Positions 40,791 through 49,779 of a stretch of DNA of 64,000 bases are shown piece by piece. Position numbers and translations under genes: made by a program. Below the pieces are notes generated by a model, which was not told the DNA's origin, did not search any database, and saw only the letters and a list, made by a program, of their open reading frames with translations. Each line of letters begins with the position of its first letter. Positions within the stretch are counted from its first letter, which is position 1. The stretch covers positions 2,976,001 to 3,040,000 of the forward strand of contig NZ_CP124614.1 of the NCBI RefSeq assembly GCF_029958905.1, written 5' to 3'. This DNA is from Vibrio sp. YMD68 (GTDB taxonomy: Bacteria; Pseudomonadota; Gammaproteobacteria; Enterobacterales; Vibrionaceae).

Positions 40791-40826
40791 AGGATTATCC
40801 AGATACTCGCTTTACTGGATAATCCT
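40791..40826. repeat. perfect 12-bp inverted repeat after argF
   Basis: AGGATTATCCAG (40791-40802) and CTGGATAATCCT (40815-40826) pair perfectly around a 12-nt loop. There is no T-run after it, so it may slow polymerase or protect the mRNA end rather than act as a standard terminator. Confidence 0.6.
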
Positions 40827-40889
40827 GCATGTATTAACACTGTCAGCATCACTGAATCACGATAAAACAAAGGCATCCCGCCACCTCTC

Positions 40890-41005
40890 TGGATATTTAT
40901 TCACTGAGATGGATGTTCAATGAGTTTTGGATTAAAAAACCAAACACAAAGCCATTACTAGTTATTTACTTTGGTGATCCCCTTCAAATAGCGAGTTTTA
41001 ATTCA
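40890..41005. promoter_or_regulatory. ARG-box-like sites upstream of argR
   Basis: TGGAT-ATTT-ATTCA at 40890-40903 matches the ArgR palindrome TGAAT-N4-ATTCA at 9 of 10 positions, and CGAGT-TTTA-ATTCA at 40992-41005 matches at 8 of 10. Both lie in the 369-bp gap before the arc-linked argR, in positions suited to autoregulation. No other gene is visible in the gap. Confidence 0.5.
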
Positions 41006-41146
41006 ATGATACACTCGTATCGATAATAACAATAAATAACACAATGCCATTTAGGCCATCAATATAACGAGTACTCTAAGGATTTAGGAGTACACAAAGC
41101 GCTAAGGACTGGCGATATTTTGAACCTCCATAAAAAGGAGTTGATT

Positions 41147-41635
41147 GTGAACGACACCTTAGAGCATGAATCCTTGTGTTCCGCAGAAGACAAAACGTTA
41201 ACTGCCGCTTGTAAACGCTTACTGCAACAGCAAAGTTTCGCCACGCAAAATGATTTGCGCTTAAAACTCATCGACATTGGTTTTGAGGGTATCAGCCAAT
41301 CCACCGTCTCACGCTTGCTCTCCAATTTAGGGGTAGTAAAAGTACAAAATGCCTGTGGAAAAAAGGTTTACTGCATCACGGTAGAAAGCGCCCCTGTCCG
41401 CGTGGAATCATCCATTGCCTCCCAAATTGAAGTCATCACCCATAACCAGTCCATGGTTGTGGTCAAAACCCATCCAGGCAGCGCGCAATTGGTCGCTAGA
41501 CTGGTGGACATTGATCCACATACTGAAATCTTGGGGACAGTCGGAGGCAACGATACGGTACTCATCATTCCTAAAAATGTGGACAATATTGATGCTTGTG
41601 AAGCCATCGTCAGAGCCCGTTTGGGGGTGAAGTAG
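41147..41635 (+). CDS. argR: ArgR-family transcriptional regulator of the arc cluster
   Basis: ArgR is a hexameric arginine-responsive DNA-binding protein. I choose the GTG at 41147 (VNDTLEHESLC), because AAGGAG lies 6 nt before it; a TTG at 41120 is also in frame. This gives 162 aa. The winged-helix part includes IDIGFEGISQSTVSRLLSNLG. The core has THPGSAQLVARLVD and GTVGGNDTVLIIP, with the Asp of the arginine pocket. Its place after the arc genes suggests it is the pathway-specific regulator, possibly additional to a housekeeping ArgR near mdh, which is outside this window. Confidence 0.92.
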   Translation: MNDTLEHESLCSAEDKTLTAACKRLLQQQSFATQNDLRLKLIDIGFEGISQSTVSRLLSNLGVVKVQNACGKKVYCITVESAPVRVESSIASQIEVITHNQSMVVVKTHPGSAQLVARLVDIDPHTEILGTVGGNDTVLIIPKNVDNIDACEAIVRARLGVK

Positions 41636-41828
41636 CCACCAAATTTGTCTCGCTGGTTCTCTACCCACGGCGCGCTATCGACTTCACAAAATCGATGTTA
41701 CAAGCCTTTCATTAGTCTGTTTATCTCGGCTAGTGAAAGGCTTGTTTCATTGTCGATGAAACTTAATGCCCCTCAAACCTGTCTGATTAAGGTAAGATTA
41801 CTCATCCTTAATTTAGAAGACGGTTTGT

Positions 41829-43691
41829 ATGCGTTTATTTGCTTTGGTTTCTGCTCTCTTTTTATCGCTGTCAGCGCTTCCCGCCCACGCGTTATTTTCA
41901 GATAACTCAGATTCGTTATTCACACCATCGAATAACAATACGTTTGTTCCGGTAGATGAAGCCTTTCCATTTAATCACTACCAACAAGATGCAAACCTCT
42001 TTCTTGATTGGCAGGTAAAATCCGATTACTACCTGTACCAAAATCGCATTTCGATTAGTGGTGAAAATGTCACTCTTGGCGACATCAATATGCGTCAGGG
42101 TGAACCCTATGAAGATGAGTTTTTCGGTAAGGTCAACATTTATACCGAGCCTCTTCTAGTCACGATTCCTTTGTTCGATTACCAAGACAATGCTCGTATC
42201 ATTGTTCAATATCAAGGGTGCGCAAAAGCCGGGTTCTGCTATCCTCCAGAAACACGCATAATTAACCTTGATGCCTTTGCTGCGCCTGCACCTACGGCAG
42301 ACAATTCAGGTTCGACAAGCCACACATCACCATCAAATAATGCATCACCATCGGATTCAGCCGAAACCTTAGACAAACAAACCTTATCGACGGGCACGAA
42401 TACAGAGACAAAACCCACTGATAGCCCAGTTTCCAATGATAATACCCTAGCCAATCATCTTGCCGAGAACTGGTGGACCCCTCTTTTGTTTCTCGCGCTT
42501 GGTGTGGGCCTAGCTTTTACACCTTGCGTACTGCCGATGTACCCAATACTCACGAGTATCGTGCTGGGCAGTGGTAAACTCAGCCACTCTCGCGCCCTTG
42601 GTTTGTCGTTCCTTTATGTTCAAGGTATGGCCCTTACTTACACGTTGCTCGGTTTAGTGGTTGCGTCTGCTGGCCTGCAGTTCCAAGCAGCGATGCAACA
42701 TCCTTATGTTTTGATCGGATTAAGTGCATTGTTTGTTGCCCTCGCTGCATCTATGTTTGGGCTGTATAGCTTGCAACTTCCAAGTAGCATGCAAACGTGG
42801 CTAAGCAATTTAAATAACAAGCAAAAAGGGGGCAGTAGCCTGGGCGTTTTTGCAATGGGTGCAATATCTGGTCTTGTCTGCTCTCCGTGCACAACGGCAC
42901 CACTCTCTGGCGCATTACTGTATGTTGCGCAAAGTGGCGATCTATTAACGGGGGGCGTTGCTCTTTATGCCCTTGCGATGGGAATGGGCATCCCGCTGAT
43001 GCTGGCCGCTGTATTTGGCAATAAATTACTGCCTAAAGCAGGTGGATGGATGGATGTGGTTAAAACTCTCTTTGGGTTTATTTTGCTCGCCGCGCCCATT
43101 TTCTTGCTTGAACGTATCTTGCCGCCAATTTGGGCAACGTCACTCTGGTCATTGCTAGGATTAGTTGCCTTTGGCTGGCTATATCACATCAAGAATAAAC
43201 TGCCCTTTGGTGGTTGGAAGCAAAGTGCCGTTGGTATTGTCGCGGTACTGGGGCTGTTTGCCTCCGCTCAGCCCGCGCTCAATTATTGGTTTAACCCTCA
43301 GGCGAACGTGAGCCAATCGACAATCGAGTTCATTCCCGTCAAGAGCGTGAGTGAGCTTGAAGCCCAACTCGCCATTGCCAAAAAAAATCATCAACCTGTC
43401 ATGCTCGATTTCTACGCAGACTGGTGCGTGGCTTGTAAAGAGTTTGAAAAGTACACCTTCCATCAACCCGATGTAGAAGCTCAACTACAACGCTTTGTTT
43501 TGCTTCAAGCTGATGTCACCAGAAATCAACCAGAAGACATTAGGCTACTCCAGCACCTGAATGTACTGGGATTGCCAACCATTGAGTTTTGGGACGCATC
43601 CGGAGCGCGGATTCCAAGTGCAAGATTGACTGGATTTATGGAAGCAGGACCATTTTTATCGCATATTTCGACCTTGCTGGATGATCAATAG
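41829..43691 (+). CDS. dsbD: thiol:disulfide interchange protein DsbD
   Basis: DsbD carries electrons from cytoplasmic thioredoxin to periplasmic DsbC/DsbG/CcmG. It is 620 aa. A signal peptide ends LPAHA near residue 21. The N-terminal domain has the cysteine pair [10 protein letters not shown] near residue 122, and a Ser/Thr-rich linker covers about 140-210. The membrane domain has [10 protein letters not shown] and [11 protein letters not shown], the two essential cysteines. The C-terminal thioredoxin domain has DWCVACKEF near residue 538. It stands alone 193 bp after argR. Confidence 0.96.
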   Translation: MRLFALVSALFLSLSALPAHALFSDNSDSLFTPSNNNTFVPVDEAFPFNHYQQDANLFLDWQVKSDYYLYQNRISISGENVTLGDINMRQGEPYEDEFFGKVNIYTEPLLVTIPLFDYQDNARIIVQYQGCAKAGFCYPPETRIINLDAFAAPAPTADNSGSTSHTSPSNNASPSDSAETLDKQTLSTGTNTETKPTDSPVSNDNTLANHLAENWWTPLLFLALGVGLAFTPCVLPMYPILTSIVLGSGKLSHSRALGLSFLYVQGMALTYTLLGLVVASAGLQFQAAMQHPYVLIGLSALFVALAASMFGLYSLQLPSSMQTWLSNLNNKQKGGSSLGVFAMGAISGLVCSPCTTAPLSGALLYVAQSGDLLTGGVALYALAMGMGIPLMLAAVFGNKLLPKAGGWMDVVKTLFGFILLAAPIFLLERILPPIWATSLWSLLGLVAFGWLYHIKNKLPFGGWKQSAVGIVAVLGLFASAQPALNYWFNPQANVSQSTIEFIPVKSVSELEAQLAIAKKNHQPVMLDFYADWCVACKEFEKYTFHQPDVEAQLQRFVLLQADVTRNQPEDIRLLQHLNVLGLPTIEFWDASGARIPSARLTGFMEAGPFLSHISTLLDDQ

Positions 43692-43819
43692 CTCCTATTA
43701 TCCAGCACCTTTAGAGCATTGATAATATTGAGCATTTGATAAAAACGGGCATTTAAAAATCATAAGTATCGGATAAAAACACGTTCAACAACAACTGGCT
43801 AATAATTTAAGGAATGATC

Positions 43820-44170
43820 ATGTCTAAAAAAGTGTATGTATTGGCTCAATTCAAGCCAAAACCAGGCAAAGAAGCCGAACTGTTTGAAGTATTAAAAGCA
43901 CTAGAACCCGATGCATATCGTGAAGAAGGCTGTATTCAATACACGCTAACGCGTCAGATTGATCACCCAAGCGCAACACGCACGGATTTCCCTATTGTGT
44001 TTAACGAAATCTGGGCAGATAAAGAAAGTTGGTCTGCTCACGGACGCCGTAAACAGATTCAGCATTTCTTTGAAACTCAGGTTCAAGCTGAAACTGGGTT
44101 AGTTGCGGATGCTGTTGTAACCGCGTACAGCGATGAAGCTGAAGACTACGACGCGCCTATTTTTGAATAG
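43820..44170 (+). CDS. antibiotic biosynthesis monooxygenase (ABM) domain protein
   Basis: The 116-aa protein begins MSKKVYVLAQFKPKPGKEAE and shows the ABM dimeric ferredoxin-like fold pattern: a strand, a helix with EVLKALEPDAYREEGCIQY, then FNEIWADKESWSAHGRRKQIQHFF. Relatives include YgiN-type quinol monooxygenases, but the substrate cannot be inferred. The ATG at 43820 is preferred over that at 43814 because TTAAGGA is 6 nt upstream. It precedes crbR by 190 bp. Confidence 0.82.
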   Translation: MSKKVYVLAQFKPKPGKEAELFEVLKALEPDAYREEGCIQYTLTRQIDHPSATRTDFPIVFNEIWADKESWSAHGRRKQIQHFFETQVQAETGLVADAVVTAYSDEAEDYDAPIFE

Positions 44171-44227
44171 CGATGGGCTTTGAATAGCGATGAGTCGCTA
44201 GCAAAAGATTCATTGCACTCAATAAAT

Positions 44228-44260
44228 GAAAGAGTTAGGCAGAGATAACCTAACTCTTTC
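44228..44260. terminator. hairpin after the ABM gene
   Basis: A 12-bp perfect stem, GAAAGAGTTAGG / CCTAACTCTTTC, has a 9-nt loop and is followed by ACATTTT. The T tract is short, so it is a probable but not classical terminator, 57 bp after the ABM stop. Confidence 0.6.
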
Positions 44261-44360
44261 ACATTTTAAGAAGAAAAATTAGGCAATCACTTGTTATCAG
44301 TTGTCACACCCCTCTCAAGTAGTGATACTAAATTAACTTTTCCTAATAAGTGCAACCCGT

Positions 44361-44990
44361 ATGGAACCAACCTATTCCATTATCATTGCAGATGATCATC
44401 CGTTATTTCGCAATGCATTGTTTCAGTCTGTTCACATGGCAGTCAGTGGCGCAAATTTACTTGAAGCCGATTCGCTGGATGCGTTGCTGAACTTATTAAA
44501 GAAAGAAGAGGAACCAGACTTACTGCTACTTGACCTCAAAATGCCAGGCGCTAATGGTATGTCAGGGCTGATTCATCTTAGAGCTGAATACCCCGATCTT
44601 CCGATTGTGGTGGTTTCAGCAAGTGAAGAAGCTTCGGTAGTGAGCCAGGTAAAAAGCCATGGGGCGTTTGGTTTCATACCCAAGTCAAGTGACATGCGTG
44701 AACTGATCAGCGCGGTCAATCAAGTTCTCAATGGTGACCCTTTCTTCCCTGAAGGCTTAATCACCAATAATGCAGCTTGCTTAGATTTAGCAGAAAAATT
44801 GGCGACACTGACACCTCAGCAATACAAGGTTTTGGGTATGCTTTCTGACGGATTGCTAAACAAACAAATAGCCTATGAGCTTAATGTTTCCGAAGCGACC
44901 ATTAAAGCGCATATGACGGCTATCTTTCGTAAGCTCAATGTGAAAAACCGCACTCAGGCGGTCATTCTACTGCAAGAATCTCACGCCTAA
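44361..44990 (+). CDS. crbR: NarL/LuxR-type response regulator, CrbR-like
   Basis: The 209-aa protein has a receiver domain (IIIADDHPLFRNAL at the start; phosphoacceptor Asp in LLLLDLKMPG near residue 55; switch Lys in IPKSS). A LuxR-type HTH follows (LTPQQYKVLGMLSDGLLNKQ to IFRKLNVKNRTQAV). It has no adjacent kinase gene, but an orphan SLC5-linked hybrid kinase lies 5 kb away. In V. cholerae the CrbS/CrbR pair activates acs and acetate uptake. Identification rests on domain type and neighbourhood. Confidence 0.78.
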   Translation: MEPTYSIIIADDHPLFRNALFQSVHMAVSGANLLEADSLDALLNLLKKEEEPDLLLLDLKMPGANGMSGLIHLRAEYPDLPIVVVSASEEASVVSQVKSHGAFGFIPKSSDMRELISAVNQVLNGDPFFPEGLITNNAACLDLAEKLATLTPQQYKVLGMLSDGLLNKQIAYELNVSEATIKAHMTAIFRKLNVKNRTQAVILLQESHA

Positions 44991-45041
44991 TGTTCGCAGT
45001 TGTATGCTCATTTTACGCATGCATATCATTAGGCGAAGTTG

Positions 45042-46775
45042 CTATTCTTCCTCTTCGGTCTCTGGCAGGCATAAACCCAGTTTCACCACTTCATGATCCT
45101 GAATTTCAGCAATAACCCAATGCAGCCCAGCCCAGTCAAAGCTATCGCCTAATACTGGGTATTGGCCGAGCTCTTGCTGTACTACCTGCTTAAGAGTGCT
45201 GGTATCTGCATACTCAGAAGCTTCAATACCATAATGTTCCGCCACATGAGATAACAATGTATCGGCTGCTAAGAAGAAGTCACCAAAGAAACGTTTCGCC
45301 TCATCCTCAACGGGTGCCACACTAAACAGTTCGCTTAACGCATCTAAATTCTTATCTTGACCTAACACGCATAAGGTATCTTCCGCTTTTAACTGAGTGC
45401 TTCCGCTAGGGTGAAGAAGCTGATTATCACGAAATACAGCGGTAACTCGAGTACCTTCAGGCATAGCCAAGCGTTTCAGAGGTTCACCCACACACCATTT
45501 TTCTGGTTTGAGTTTATAAATGAACATCTCCCATTCGCTCGTTGGGAATATTTCAATACCGGTTCTGGATATCGGTGTTGGCTTCGGTGGTAAGGTGACT
45601 TGAGCCAATACTGCGGCTTTCATTAAGCTGCCTCCTTGCACTGTTAACGACACCATAACGACGAAGAAAGCAATATTAAAATAGAGTTGAGCATTGGGTA
45701 AACCTGCCATCATGGGGAATACCGCAAGGATGATAGGAACGGCGCCACGCAAACCGACCCAAGAGACAAACCAACGCTCTCGCGTGTTAAAGCTTTTAAA
45801 TGGTAACAACCCGACCCAAACCGAGATTGGACGAGCGAAAACAATCATACTAAACGCCAGGGCTAGAGCTGGGAGCATAATATCAAGTAAAGTGGAAGGC
45901 GTGACGAGTAAGCCTAGAACTAAGAACATCACTATTTGGCTAAGCCATGTCATGCCATCTAATACACTTAAAATAGAATGACGCGAGCATGTGGGTTTAT
46001 TGCCGATAAGCAAACCCACCAAATAGATAGATAAAATGCCGCTGCCGCCAAGACTGTTTGATAATGCAAACAGGGCGACACCACCACTTAAAACCAAAAT
46101 AGAGTATAAGCCTTCCGGTAACTGTATTCGATTTACGAGTGACCAAAGTAACCAACCACCTACGCCACCAACAAGCGCACCAACACCAAACTGCAAAGCA
46201 AAACTGGATAAAAGGAAACTGACGCCCAGATCAGTACCTGGGTTGGCTAACACTGCAATAAGAGTGACCGTGAGGAAAACGGCCATCGGGTCATTGGTTC
46301 CTGACTCTATCTCTAAAGTTGCACCAACACGGTCATTCAAGCTTTGCCCTTTCAACAAAGAAAATACCGCCGCCGCATCGGTAGAACCAACAATTGCGCC
46401 AACAAGAATCCCTTGAATTAAAGTGAGGTCAAACAACCAAGCCGCCATTAATCCCGTTAACGTCGCCGTCATTGCTACGCCGATGGTCGCTAAAGAGAGT
46501 GAAGGCCAAAACGCGACTTTGAAACTAGAGACTTTGGTTCTCATTCCCCCATCAAGCAAAATCACAGCCAGAGCTAAATTACTCACAAGGTAAGTGAGCG
46601 AGTAATCGTCAAAATTGATCCCACCAGGCCCATCTTCTCCAGCAAGCATGCCAACGAAAAGAAAAATGACCAGAATAGGAATACCAAGCTTGGAAGAGGC
46701 TCGGGTAAGCACAACACTCAGTGCTATCAACGCTGCACCCGTAAGAAACAAACTATTTATTGTTTGGACGTCCAA
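45042..46775 (-). CDS. nhaP2: K+/H+ antiporter, CPA1 family with RCK_C domain (NhaP2/CvrA type)
   Basis: The 577-aa inner-membrane protein has about 12-13 helices (residues 1-395). Ion-binding segments are [14 protein letters not shown] and [12 protein letters not shown] near residues 130-165. A cytoplasmic TrkA_C-like domain (about 405-485) and a further C-terminal domain rich in acidic residues follow. V. cholerae NhaP2 exports K+ in exchange for protons and helps in acid conditions with organic acids, which would fit an acetate neighbourhood. It is convergent with crbR and divergent from the permease genes. Confidence 0.88.
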   Translation of the reverse strand: MDVQTINSLFLTGAALIALSVVLTRASSKLGIPILVIFLFVGMLAGEDGPGGINFDDYSLTYLVSNLALAVILLDGGMRTKVSSFKVAFWPSLSLATIGVAMTATLTGLMAAWLFDLTLIQGILVGAIVGSTDAAAVFSLLKGQSLNDRVGATLEIESGTNDPMAVFLTVTLIAVLANPGTDLGVSFLLSSFALQFGVGALVGGVGGWLLWSLVNRIQLPEGLYSILVLSGGVALFALSNSLGGSGILSIYLVGLLIGNKPTCSRHSILSVLDGMTWLSQIVMFLVLGLLVTPSTLLDIMLPALALAFSMIVFARPISVWVGLLPFKSFNTRERWFVSWVGLRGAVPIILAVFPMMAGLPNAQLYFNIAFFVVMVSLTVQGGSLMKAAVLAQVTLPPKPTPISRTGIEIFPTSEWEMFIYKLKPEKWCVGEPLKRLAMPEGTRVTAVFRDNQLLHPSGSTQLKAEDTLCVLGQDKNLDALSELFSVAPVEDEAKRFFGDFFLAADTLLSHVAEHYGIEASEYADTSTLKQVVQQELGQYPVLGDSFDWAGLHWVIAEIQDHEVVKLGLCLPETEEEE

Positions 46776-47140
46776 TCAACTCCCCTTACTACTAAAAACA
46801 TCGACTATGGAATGGCTAAAATACAGATTTATAGCTTACCAAAATACGCAATCGCATGACTATCAATGTGGTATTTTACACATTATCTTGTTCCATAATG
46901 GCAAATTAATGACTCTATTTGTCTAATATCTTGATAAAAAATGAACAAACCTTAGACCTTTGGCTAAATTAACATCACCTTAACATCACACTTTCCCTCC
47001 AAACACCAATGAGATCCTTATTTTTAAAGGATATTTCGTTTTTCACCCACGACTAAAGTTGAAAAGATCCATTACTCACTCCTTGCTATTGTAGAAAATG
47101 AAACATTTCATTAACAACACAACATAGCAAGGAGACGGCA
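46776..47140. promoter_or_regulatory. nhaP2-permease divergent intergenic region
   Basis: This 365-bp non-coding region separates nhaP2 from the DUF4212 gene. TTAGACCTTTGGCTAA at 46952-46967 is a partly symmetrical element (TTAG...CTAA, CC...GG) that recurs upstream of acs at 57287-57302, in inverted orientation with 12 of 16 matches. I infer a CrbR-type activator site. No clear -35/-10 pair is visible. Confidence 0.45.
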
Positions 47141-47404
47141 ATGGCGATTGAAAATCAAGAGCGTGCCAAGGCCTACTGGGACAAAAATGTAAGACTCATG
47201 ATCGGTCTAATGGTTGTTTGGTTCTTAGTTTCTTTTGGTTGCGGCATCTTATTTGTAGATGTGCTCAATCAGTTCCAACTAGGTGGATACAAACTGGGTT
47301 TCTGGTTTGCACAGCAAGGGTCTATTTACGCATTTTTAGCAATCATCTTTTATTATGCGTGGAGAATGAGACAAATCGACCGCGAATTTAATGTAGACGA
47401 ATAA
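47141..47404 (+). CDS. DUF4212 small membrane subunit of an SSS permease
   Basis: The 87-aa protein has two membrane helices (about residues 19-40 and 58-78). It shows the DUF4212 pattern AYWDKNVRLMIGLMVVWFLVSFGCG and FWFAQQGSIYAFLAIIFYYAW. Such proteins are encoded directly before sodium:solute symporters of the acetate type and are thought to be accessory subunits. The symporter gene begins 12 bp after its stop. AAGGAGAC precedes the ATG. Confidence 0.9.
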   Translation: MAIENQERAKAYWDKNVRLMIGLMVVWFLVSFGCGILFVDVLNQFQLGGYKLGFWFAQQGSIYAFLAIIFYYAWRMRQIDREFNVDE

Positions 47405-47416
47405 GGAATACGTCAG

Positions 47417-49144
47417 ATGGACTTGAAAACTATCACCTATCTCGTAGTAGGTGCCACATTTCTCCTATATATCGGTATCGCCATTTGGGCGCGTGCTGGT
47501 TCAACCAAAGAATTTTACGTCGCTGGCGGTGGTGTCAACCCAATAGCGAATGGTATGGCAACTGCAGCCGACTGGATGTCTGCCGCATCGTTTATTTCGA
47601 TGGCCGGTTTAATCGCCTTTATGGGTTATGGTGGTTCAGTCTTCCTAATGGGCTGGACAGGTGGTTATGTACTACTTGCCCTACTTCTAGCACCTTACCT
47701 ACGTAAGTTTGGTAAGTTTACGGTGCCTGAGTTTGTAGGTGAGCGTTTTTACTCCAAAACCGCTCGTGTTGTTGCCGTTGCTTGTTTGATTATCGCTTCG
47801 GTTACTTATGTTATTGGTCAAATGAAAGGGGTTGGCGTTGCATTTGGACGCTTCCTAGAAGTTGACTACTCAACCGGTCTTATCATTGGTATGTGTATCG
47901 TCTTCATTTACGCTGTAATGGGCGGAATGAAAGGGATCACTTACACGCAGATTGCTCAGTATTGCGTACTCATTTTAGCTTACACTATTCCAGCAGTCTT
48001 TATCTCTCTGCAACTTACTGGTCACGCTCTACCCCAAATCGGTTTAGGGAGTACCATGATAGGAACCGATGTCTACTTGCTCGACCGGCTAGACCAAGTC
48101 GTCACCGAGCTCGGATTCAGTGAATACACCACCCAGGTCCGGGGCGATACATTAAATATGTTCGTCTACACGATGTCACTGATGATTGGTACAGCGGGTC
48201 TGCCTCACGTAATCATTCGTTTCTTCACCGTACCAAAAGTTCGTGATGCACGTACATCAGCAGGTTGGGCACTGTTCTTTATTGCTATTCTTTATACGAC
48301 AGCACCTGCGGTATCAGCAATGGCACGCCTGAACCTAATGGATACGGTAAATCCGGCTCCTGGTCAGTACCTTGCTTATGATGAACGTCCTGATTGGTTT
48401 AAGAACTGGGAAAAAACAGGGCTACTTGGTTTTGATGACATAAATAATGATGGCAACATCAATTACACTTCTAGCGCAGAGACCAATGAGCTGAAAGTAG
48501 ACCGTGACATCATGGTATTGGCTAACCCTGAGATTGCAAAACTGCCTAACTGGGTTATCGCTTTGGTTGCAGCGGGTGGCCTAGCAGCAGCACTATCAAC
48601 GGCTGCCGGTCTATTGCTTGCTATCTCATCTTCCATCTCTCATGACTTAATCAAAGGGGTCATAAACCCCAACATATCAGAGAAGAAAGAATTGCTCGCC
48701 AGTCGAATATCCATGGCGGTCGCAATAGCTGTTGCGGGGTATTTGGGCCTCAATCCACCAGGATTTGCGGCGGGTACGGTCGCCCTCGCATTTGGTCTAG
48801 CAGCCTCCTCCATCTTCCCTGCATTGATGATGGGTATCTTCAGCAAGACCATCAATAAAGAAGGTGCGATTGCGGGTATGATTACAGGTATCACTATTAC
48901 ACTGTTCTACGTATTCCAACACAAAGGTATTCTGTTTGTTGCTGACTGGACTTACCTTGAAAGCTGGGGAAGCAACTGGTTCTTAGGTATTGAACCAAAT
49001 GCCTTCGGTGCAATCGGTGCAGTATTTAACTTTGTTGTTGCCTTCTGTGTCTCTCGCGTAACCGCAGAAACACCACAAGAAGTAAAAGACTTGGTTGAGC
49101 ACGTGCGAATTCCTGCCGGTGCTGGTGATGCTGTTGATCACTAA
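47417..49144 (+). CDS. sodium:solute symporter, probable acetate permease (ActP-like)
   Basis: This is a 575-aa SLC5-fold transporter with about 13 helices. It has the SSS patterns FYVAGGGVNPIANGMATAADW near residue 32 and GGLAAALSTAAGLLLAISSS near residue 395. Acetate or another short carboxylate is the likely substrate, given DUF4212, acs and crbSR nearby. An odd feature is an EF-hand-like loop, DINNDGNIN, in an extracytoplasmic loop near residue 341. AAGGAA precedes the ATG. A terminator follows. Confidence 0.87.
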   Translation: MDLKTITYLVVGATFLLYIGIAIWARAGSTKEFYVAGGGVNPIANGMATAADWMSAASFISMAGLIAFMGYGGSVFLMGWTGGYVLLALLLAPYLRKFGKFTVPEFVGERFYSKTARVVAVACLIIASVTYVIGQMKGVGVAFGRFLEVDYSTGLIIGMCIVFIYAVMGGMKGITYTQIAQYCVLILAYTIPAVFISLQLTGHALPQIGLGSTMIGTDVYLLDRLDQVVTELGFSEYTTQVRGDTLNMFVYTMSLMIGTAGLPHVIIRFFTVPKVRDARTSAGWALFFIAILYTTAPAVSAMARLNLMDTVNPAPGQYLAYDERPDWFKNWEKTGLLGFDDINNDGNINYTSSAETNELKVDRDIMVLANPEIAKLPNWVIALVAAGGLAAALSTAAGLLLAISSSISHDLIKGVINPNISEKKELLASRISMAVAIAVAGYLGLNPPGFAAGTVALAFGLAASSIFPALMMGIFSKTINKEGAIAGMITGITITLFYVFQHKGILFVADWTYLESWGSNWFLGIEPNAFGAIGAVFNFVVAFCVSRVTAETPQEVKDLVEHVRIPAGAGDAVDH

Positions 49145-49163
49145 AATATAACCTATCCCACAA

Positions 49164-49187
49164 AAGCCTCTTCGGGGGCTTTTTTTA
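49164..49187 (+). terminator. terminator after the permease
   Basis: The stem AAGCCTC-ttcg-GGGGCTT (one wobble) is followed by seven T, about 20 bp after the stop. Confidence 0.88.
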
Positions 49188-49264
49188 TCTGTCCAATACT
49201 GTACTTTATCTATTATTACAATTAGTTAACTTTTTATAGCGCCTATTGCAGCAAGGAAGCCAAT

Positions 49265-49753
49265 ATGTTTAAAAGTAAGCACCTCATCGTTGCTATGCTC
49301 GTTACTCCTGTTCTCTCGATTCTCGCTTACGTGGGTACAGATATGGCCCTCAGTGAGAAACCCCACGCGGCAAAAAAAGGAGAAGCATACAAGCTCTTAA
49401 GTAAATCGAACTGTCGTTATACGAGTGGCTTATGTGATATGGAAAATGGCGAATTTAAAATTAAGTTTCGTTCAGAAAACCTGACTGACGATCAACTGTT
49501 TCTCAGTCTCAGCTCAAAGCTTCCTTTAGAAGGCATTAAGGTATCGCTAGCAGAAAATTTAGAAGATACAGGTACACCGGTGAGCATGGTACGTATCGAC
49601 GAAACCAACCTTAACTGGAAAGTAACACTACCCGCCCCTTCATCAGAGGAAAACTGGTTAAGAGTCGCTGCTCAAGTGAACGACACTTTATACTACGGCG
49701 ATACCCAAACCATCTTCGTGACCTACGAGACGTTGCTTAATAAGTCCGAATAA
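49265..49753 (+). CDS. hypothetical exported or membrane-anchored protein
   Basis: I do not recognise this 162-aa protein. Residues 1-27 (MFKSKHLIVAMLVTPVLSIL and onward) form a signal peptide or anchor. The mature part has one cysteine pair (NCRYTSGLCDM near residues 50-59) suited to a periplasmic disulfide, followed by a beta-rich stretch (FKIKFRSENLTDDQLFLSLS, WKVTLP, RVAAQVNDTLYYG). It resembles a small periplasmic beta-sandwich. It lies between the acetate-type permease and the convergent crbS gene and may belong to the same regulon. GGAAG precedes the ATG. Confidence 0.75.
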   Translation: MFKSKHLIVAMLVTPVLSILAYVGTDMALSEKPHAAKKGEAYKLLSKSNCRYTSGLCDMENGEFKIKFRSENLTDDQLFLSLSSKLPLEGIKVSLAENLEDTGTPVSMVRIDETNLNWKVTLPAPSSEENWLRVAAQVNDTLYYGDTQTIFVTYETLLNKSE

Positions 49754-49779
49754 AATCAATTCAAACAATGAGAAACGAG

